NCBI RefSeq assembly: GCF_023698535.1
Contig: NZ_JALJCL010000010.1
Coordinates: 112,144 to 176,143, forward strand
Direction of reading: 5' to 3'
Origin: Halorientalis regularis
GTDB taxonomy: Archaea > Halobacteriota > Halobacteria > Halobacteriales > Haloarculaceae
Length of the DNA stretch: 64,000 nucleotides
The translations under genes and the position numbers were made by a program. This document shows positions 59,801 to 64,000 of the stretch, piece by piece; the first letter of the stretch is position 1; each line of letters begins with the position of its first letter. The notes below the pieces were generated by a model. That model worked only from the letters and a program-made list of their open reading frames with translations. It did no database searches and was not told the DNA's origin.

Positions 59801-60655
59801 ATGGTGGGAGAGAGCCTCTCGAAGATCAGGGCACGGATCGAGGATCTGTCGGTCGACGGCGGGGAGTACTGGGTCGTCTGCGGGCGGACCGGCGTCTGTC
59901 CGGTCCCGGTCGCGGGCGCGCGGTTCCCGGACCGGGAGACGGCCGAGCGAGCGGCGGAAGCGGCAACGGCCTACCGGGCCGTGTTGCGCCGGTGGGACCC
60001 GCAGGCACCCTGTTACGACTTCATCGCCTGCGAGGAGCCCGCACGCTCGACCCGGACGGTGACGCCACCCACGACGGGGGAGCCGGCGTCGCTGACGGGC
60101 TTTTGCCACGACGTGGCCGCGGCCGTGTTCGAGACGCTGTCGGCGGAGGGGTACGCGGATCTGGAGTCGTCGATCATGGACGCGTACTGCGAGACCGCCG
60201 ACGCCATCGACGACCCCGACGACCTCTGTCTGCACCTGTTGCGGACCCTCTCTTTCGAACTCGGTGCCAGACTGTCCGAGTCGGAACAGACAGCCATCCT
60301 CCGGTCGGCGGCGACGGAACTCACAGACGGGGACGAGACGGATCGACCGCTGGACGCGACCCTCCAGCGGTTACAGCGCCTCGACATCGTCGACCAGTAC
60401 GCCGTCGACGCCCACACCGACACCGCGGCCGGGAGCGCCTGGACGGTGACGATCACGGATTACGCGCTCACCTCGCGGTCGGCGTCGTTACCGACGTTGC
60501 CCATCGCCATCGATCTGCTCGGGCGGCTCCCGGGCCCGGCGCTGACACTGTCTGACCCCCGGCGACTCGACGACGGAGGGTGGCGATTCGACCTCGCGGT
60601 GACCGAGGACGGGGAATCGGGCGGTCTGGTTCGCGTCCAGGCGGAGTCCGGCTAA
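59801..60655 (+). CDS. conserved haloarchaeal protein under an iron-box-like palindrome
   Basis: 284 aa soluble protein; family not recognised with certainty (DUF7551-like at best). An N-terminal beta-rich part contains YWVVCGRTGVCPVPVAGARFPDRETAERAAEAATAYRAVLRRWDPQAPCYDFIACE, a Cys-containing small domain, followed by a helical middle (GFCHDVAAAVFETLSAEGYADLESSIMDAY) and a mixed C-terminal domain (SAWTVTITDYALTSR). No signal peptide or catalytic motif is seen. It stands alone. The start codon abuts a 16-bp palindrome of the DtxR type, so it may be iron-regulated (inference). Confidence 0.8.
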   Translation: MVGESLSKIRARIEDLSVDGGEYWVVCGRTGVCPVPVAGARFPDRETAERAAEAATAYRAVLRRWDPQAPCYDFIACEEPARSTRTVTPPTTGEPASLTGFCHDVAAAVFETLSAEGYADLESSIMDAYCETADAIDDPDDLCLHLLRTLSFELGARLSESEQTAILRSAATELTDGDETDRPLDATLQRLQRLDIVDQYAVDAHTDTAAGSAWTVTITDYALTSRSASLPTLPIAIDLLGRLPGPALTLSDPRRLDDGGWRFDLAVTEDGESGGLVRVQAESG

Positions 60656-60762
60656 CGAAACCGCCGAGCGGCGGCCGTCCTCGACCGGCGCGCCGGACCG
60701 CCAGTTCCGACCGTGATAATTCGGCCCAAGTGTTTATCAAGTATCTTAGCTTACCCCGAGAC

Positions 60763-62913
60763 ATGGCAGCCTTCGGGTCGGCGTCGACGACTGTCCTCTA
60801 CGTGGGTGCCGACGGGAGTGTCGTCGAGCGTGCGCTTCCGGACCTCGGAGAGGCGGGCGATACGGCGACGGTCACGGTCGCGTCGGAGATCAGGGAGACA
60901 CTCGCGGCAGTGGCCGAAACCGGGGCCGACTGCGTCGTGAGCGAGTACGGCCTTCCGGATGGGACCGCGACAGACCTCGTGACACGGCTCCGCGAGGAGT
61001 ACCCAGCACTCCCGGTTCTCGTGCTCGCAGAGGACGCGGAGGACGCGGCCGAGAGCGTCGAGGCGGGCGCGACGGACTCGCTCACGATGGGGCTGGCGAC
61101 CGCCAGCGAGGAACTACTGGCCGGCCGCATCGAGGGCGCGCTCCGGCGTGACGACGCGCCGGACGCGGCGGCGGTGACGGGGCGGCAGTACCGGACGCTC
61201 ATCGAACACGCCGAGGACATCGTGACCGTCGTCGCGCCCGACGGGACGATCCAGTACCAGAGCCCCTCCGTCGAGCGAATTCTCGGCTGGGACCCCGGCG
61301 AACTCGTCGGCGAGTACGTGTTCAACTACGTCCACCCGGACGACCGCGAGGAGATGCGCGGGCGGTTCATCGACCTCACCGAACAGGAGGGGACCGTCGT
61401 CGAGGACGTCAGGTTCCGGTTCAAACGGGCCGACGGGTCGTGGGCCTGGGTCGAGAGTGTCGGGAGCAACCGGAAGGACACGACCGTCGGCGGGTACGTC
61501 TTCAACTCCCGGGAGATCACGGAGCGGCGGGAACGCGAGCGGGAACTCGAACGCTACGAGACGGTCGTCGAAACGATTCCCGACGAAGTCTACACGCTGG
61601 ACGACGAGGGTGTCATCACGTCGGTCGTCCCGCCGGCCGGTCGCGACCTGACCGTCGCCGGCTACGAACCCGACGAACTCGTCGGCGAACCCGTTTCGAC
61701 GGTCATGGAGGAAGACGACGTCGGGACGGCCGAAGCGCTGATCCGTGACCTGATCACCGAGGACGGCACGCGTGGCTCGTTCGAGATGGACCTCGTCACC
61801 GAATCGGGCGACCGGATCCCCTTCGAGAACCACGTCGCCGTCCTCCCCTCCGACGACGGCTTCCGGGGGACCGTCGGCGTCCTCCGGAACATCGCCGAGC
61901 GCAAAGAGCGCGAACGGAGGCTCCGGAAAGCCGAAACGACGTTCGAGAACGCACAGGACGGGATCGTCCTCGTCGACGTCACGGACGACGGTCGGTTCGA
62001 AATCCAGCGTGTCAACTCGGCCTACGAGTCGATGTCGGGACTGTCGGCGTCGGAGATGATCGGCCGGACGCCCCGGGAGATACTCGACGGCGAGATCGGT
62101 GACCGGGTCGAAGCCCGGTTCCAGAAGTGTGTCGAGCAACAGACGGCACTCGGCTACGACGAGACCTTCGACATCCCCGGGATTCCGACCCACTGGCACA
62201 CGCGGGTCGCGCCGGTGGTGGTCGACGACGAGGTCGAACAGCTGGTCGTCGCGACCCGGGACATCACCGAGCGCAAGGAGCGCGAACAGGAGCTGAAGCT
62301 CCGGAACCGGGCCATCGCGGAGGCCCCCATCGGCATCACCATCGCCGACCGGACGCGGCCGGACACGCCCGTCGTCTACGCGAACGAGGGATTCGAGCGA
62401 CTCACGGGATACGACGAAGCGGAGATCGAGGGGCGGTCGCTGACCCATCTGGTGGGTGCGGAGACCGACGAGGCGAAGCGAGCCGAACTGGACGCGGCCA
62501 TCGACGGCGACGAACCCGCCACGGTAGAACTCATGCTCGCCCGGAAAGACGGGACGCCGTTCTGGAGCCAGGTCAGCGTCGCACCAGTGCGCGACGAGGA
62601 CGGCGACGTGACCCACACCGTCGCGTTCCAGCAGGACATCACCGAACCCAAAGAGTACGAGCAGTGGATCGAACGCCGCTTCGACGAGTTCAGCGAGGTC
62701 CTCGCGGAGGACCTCCGGGAACCGTTACAGGAGGCACAGGCGCAACTGGCGGCGGCGCAGAACGCCGACGACGAGCAGGCGCTGGACGCCGCCGCGGACT
62801 GGCTCGACCGCGCCGAGAACCTCCTCGACGACCTGACGACCGTCCACTCGTTCTCGGTCAAGTCCCGCGACATCTCCGAAGCTGCCCGGCGCGGCTCGAG
62901 CACCAGTGAGTAA
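60763..62913 (+). CDS. multi-PAS signalling protein with degenerate receiver and histidine-box remnant
   Basis: 716 aa. Residues ~1-130 are receiver-like, but the phospho-Asp position is Glu61 (VVSEYGLPDG). Then come four PAS domains (about 143-265, 270-385, 390-510, 515-635), the first with a clear PAC (SWAWVESVGSNRKDT). The last ~75 residues include VLAEDLREPLQEAQ, which aligns with the H-box pattern SHDLRNPL but has Glu (about 649) in place of His, and no HATPase domain follows. So it seems a non-catalytic sensor or scaffold. The ATG at 60763 begins MAAFGSASTT. The HalX gene lies 113 nt downstream on the same strand. Confidence 0.88.
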   Translation: MAAFGSASTTVLYVGADGSVVERALPDLGEAGDTATVTVASEIRETLAAVAETGADCVVSEYGLPDGTATDLVTRLREEYPALPVLVLAEDAEDAAESVEAGATDSLTMGLATASEELLAGRIEGALRRDDAPDAAAVTGRQYRTLIEHAEDIVTVVAPDGTIQYQSPSVERILGWDPGELVGEYVFNYVHPDDREEMRGRFIDLTEQEGTVVEDVRFRFKRADGSWAWVESVGSNRKDTTVGGYVFNSREITERRERERELERYETVVETIPDEVYTLDDEGVITSVVPPAGRDLTVAGYEPDELVGEPVSTVMEEDDVGTAEALIRDLITEDGTRGSFEMDLVTESGDRIPFENHVAVLPSDDGFRGTVGVLRNIAERKERERRLRKAETTFENAQDGIVLVDVTDDGRFEIQRVNSAYESMSGLSASEMIGRTPREILDGEIGDRVEARFQKCVEQQTALGYDETFDIPGIPTHWHTRVAPVVVDDEVEQLVVATRDITERKEREQELKLRNRAIAEAPIGITIADRTRPDTPVVYANEGFERLTGYDEAEIEGRSLTHLVGAETDEAKRAELDAAIDGDEPATVELMLARKDGTPFWSQVSVAPVRDEDGDVTHTVAFQQDITEPKEYEQWIERRFDEFSEVLAEDLREPLQEAQAQLAAAQNADDEQALDAAADWLDRAENLLDDLTTVHSFSVKSRDISEAARRGSSTSE

Positions 62914-62940
62914 CGACCCAATCGGTCACTGACTCTGTAT

Positions 62941-62954
62941 TATCACCCGTGATA
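62941..62954. promoter_or_regulatory. palindrome between the PAS and HalX genes
   Basis: TATCAC-CC-GTGATA, perfect 6-bp arms with a 2-nt centre, about 73 nt before the HalX start. A TATA-like GTATTTGTAG follows near 62969-62978. Possible operator or a chance palindrome. Confidence 0.25.
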
Positions 62955-63026
62955 GTAACGAGCGAACGTATTTGTAGCGACACAAACTAGAACGAGTTGA
63001 GAGCGGCTTAACCACGGGACGAGGCC

Positions 63027-63791
63027 ATGACTCAGACAGGGCCGGTCGTTATCGTCATCGAAAGCAACGCGACACGAGCGGAGCTGTACGAACTGTGGCT
63101 CGAGGAGTGTGCGGTTCGGATCGCGTCGACGAAACGGCAGGTCGCCGAGGAGTTCGACGAGGCGGTCGACGTGGTCGTGCTGTCCGAGGGGTTCGGTGAC
63201 GGGGCGGCACCGACGGTACTGGAGAAGATCCGCTCACACAGCGGCTACTGTGAGGTCGTGACGACGACGGCCGACCGAAACCGGGTGTTCCCGGACCTCG
63301 ACGTGGACCACCACCTCACGAAGCCGGTGTTCGAGGACGAACTCCGGTCGCTGGTCGACCGGCTCGCGCGCCGCTCCCGGTACCGGGCGGCGGTGATCGA
63401 GTACTACAGACGAACGACCCAGCTGGCCTCGGCGGAAGTCGGCGTGGCCGCCGGCGAATCGGAGGGCGAGGATTGCACTGCCCTCGAGCGGCGAGTCAGG
63501 GCGCTCAAACGGCGACTCAAGCGACTCCAGCAGGGGATGGACATCGACGACATCCGTGCCGTCCTCGATTCGATCAGTCAGGACCGGAAACCGGAACCCG
63601 AGTCCGACGACGAGAGCAAGTACGCACCCGACAAGTGCGTCAACTGCAGCCGGCAGTGGGGCGTCGGGCCAGGCGACGACCCGTCGCGTGGGTACAAGCG
63701 ACTCGGCTCGTACGTCTGGCGCTGTACCGGCTGCGGTCACGTCCAGATGCAGACCGACCCCAGCCACCAGCGGCTCGCCCCGTACCGCTGA
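63027..63791 (+). CDS. HalX-domain protein with degenerate receiver and C-terminal zinc ribbon
   Basis: 254 aa. Receiver-like 1-105: it keeps the fold and Lys99 (HHLTKP) but the phospho-Asp is replaced (VVVLSEGFGD; Ser53/Glu54), so it probably cannot be phosphorylated in the usual way. Residues 108-140 match a HalX helix (LARRSRYRAAVIEYYRRTTQLASAE), followed by a basic coiled region (ERRVRALKRRLKRLQ) and a zinc ribbon CVNC-x25-CTGC (204, 207, 233, 236). HalX proteins are haloarchaeal signalling outputs of unknown mechanism. It follows the multi-PAS protein by 113 nt, with a palindrome and TATA-like element between. Confidence 0.88.
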   Translation: MTQTGPVVIVIESNATRAELYELWLEECAVRIASTKRQVAEEFDEAVDVVVLSEGFGDGAAPTVLEKIRSHSGYCEVVTTTADRNRVFPDLDVDHHLTKPVFEDELRSLVDRLARRSRYRAAVIEYYRRTTQLASAEVGVAAGESEGEDCTALERRVRALKRRLKRLQQGMDIDDIRAVLDSISQDRKPEPESDDESKYAPDKCVNCSRQWGVGPGDDPSRGYKRLGSYVWRCTGCGHVQMQTDPSHQRLAPYR

Positions 63792-63846
63792 CACGTCCGC
63801 TCCCGGCGGGGGAAGCTACTTTAGCGGGTCGGCGGAATACCAGACC

Positions 63847-64000
63847 ATGGCATCCGAGTCCCTCGCCGACCTCGACGAGATCGTCCACGAGCCGAGCCAG
63901 GCGTTCGTCGAATCGACGAACGTCTGGGAGTTCATGCAGACCTACGGCATCGACGACTACGAGGCGCTGATCGAGCGAACCACGACCGACATCGACGGCG
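63847..64000 (+). CDS. AMP-forming acyl-CoA synthetase, N-terminal fragment (cut by window edge)
   Basis: The first 51 codons only: MASESLADLDEIVHEPSQAF, then ESTNVWEFMQTYGIDDYEALIERTTTDIDG. The pattern of FVExTNVxxFMxxYGIDDYxxLIxRTTxDIxG resembles the N-terminus of haloarchaeal acetyl/acyl-CoA synthetases (AMP-forming), which activate carboxylates with ATP and CoA. The adenylation motifs are outside the window, so the call rests on the N-terminus alone. It begins 55 nt after the HalX stop. Confidence 0.65.
   Translation, partial: MASESLADLDEIVHEPSQAFVESTNVWEFMQTYGIDDYEALIERTTTDIDG

Overview
This window is chromosomal DNA from a halophilic archaeon (class Halobacteria). The signs are very high GC, strongly acidic proteins, Tat-exported lipoproteins, a PAN proteasomal ATPase, 2-oxoacid:ferredoxin oxidoreductase, HalX and bacterio-opsin-activator type regulators, geranylgeranyl-lipid reductase, and AT-rich TATA boxes about 25-30 nt before many start codons (leaderless transcription). 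The species cannot be fixed from the sequence alone. No rRNA, tRNA, CRISPR array or insertion sequence was seen.

Layout. 1-2850: sufC-sufB-sufD Fe-S assembly operon on the minus strand (sufD runs off the window), with an iron-box-like palindrome at the sufC start. 3102-4835: membrane histidine kinase. 4828-11442: family B DNA polymerase interrupted by three inteins. 11556-12632: three small genes. 12629-16981: rad50-mre11 repair operon. 17039-18682: winged-helix regulator divergent from the PAN ATPase. 18914-20969: atypical Nramp transporter and a TSUP exporter. 21054-24363: small proteins, a bactofilin-like protein, an Obg/YchF-type GTPase and a half-size lycopene cyclase. 24456-27756: UbiA prenyltransferase, aminotransferase, ferritin-like protein. 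27806-30590: HTH/membrane pair plus a cluster of membrane proteins with CxxC motifs and a DsbA-like thioredoxin. 30795-40370: mostly metabolic and RNA-modification genes (PPOX, PAC2, SDR, RsmB-type methyltransferase with a PUA-like partner, aldo/keto reductase, lipid reductase, esterase, acetyltransferase). 40377-41571: two HTH regulators. 41935-45348: korAB and a divergent FNR-like flavoprotein. 45401-49339: hydrolase, Nudix, second membrane histidine kinase. 49336-52986: methylmalonyl-CoA epimerase and mutase, separated by an HTH-acetyltransferase and an XRE/membrane-protein pair. 53137-59624: acetyltransferase, a complete liv-type ABC transporter in two divergent operons, and an HTH_10 regulator. 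59801-64000: an iron-box gene, a multi-PAS protein, a HalX protein and the start of an AMP-forming acyl-CoA synthetase.

Genes that plausibly work together are: Suf components; Mre11-Rad50; korAB with the FNR-like protein; methylmalonyl-CoA mutase with epimerase; the five Liv proteins; and the thiol-motif membrane proteins with the DsbA-like protein. The most unusual features are the intein in the exonuclease domain of PolB, two TTAGG-N4-CCTAA palindromes at start codons, a four-half-site operator array before the XRE/membrane-protein operon, a nested 22-bp hairpin after pan, the CxxC membrane cluster, and a multi-PAS/HalX pair that both appear to have lost their phosphotransfer residues.
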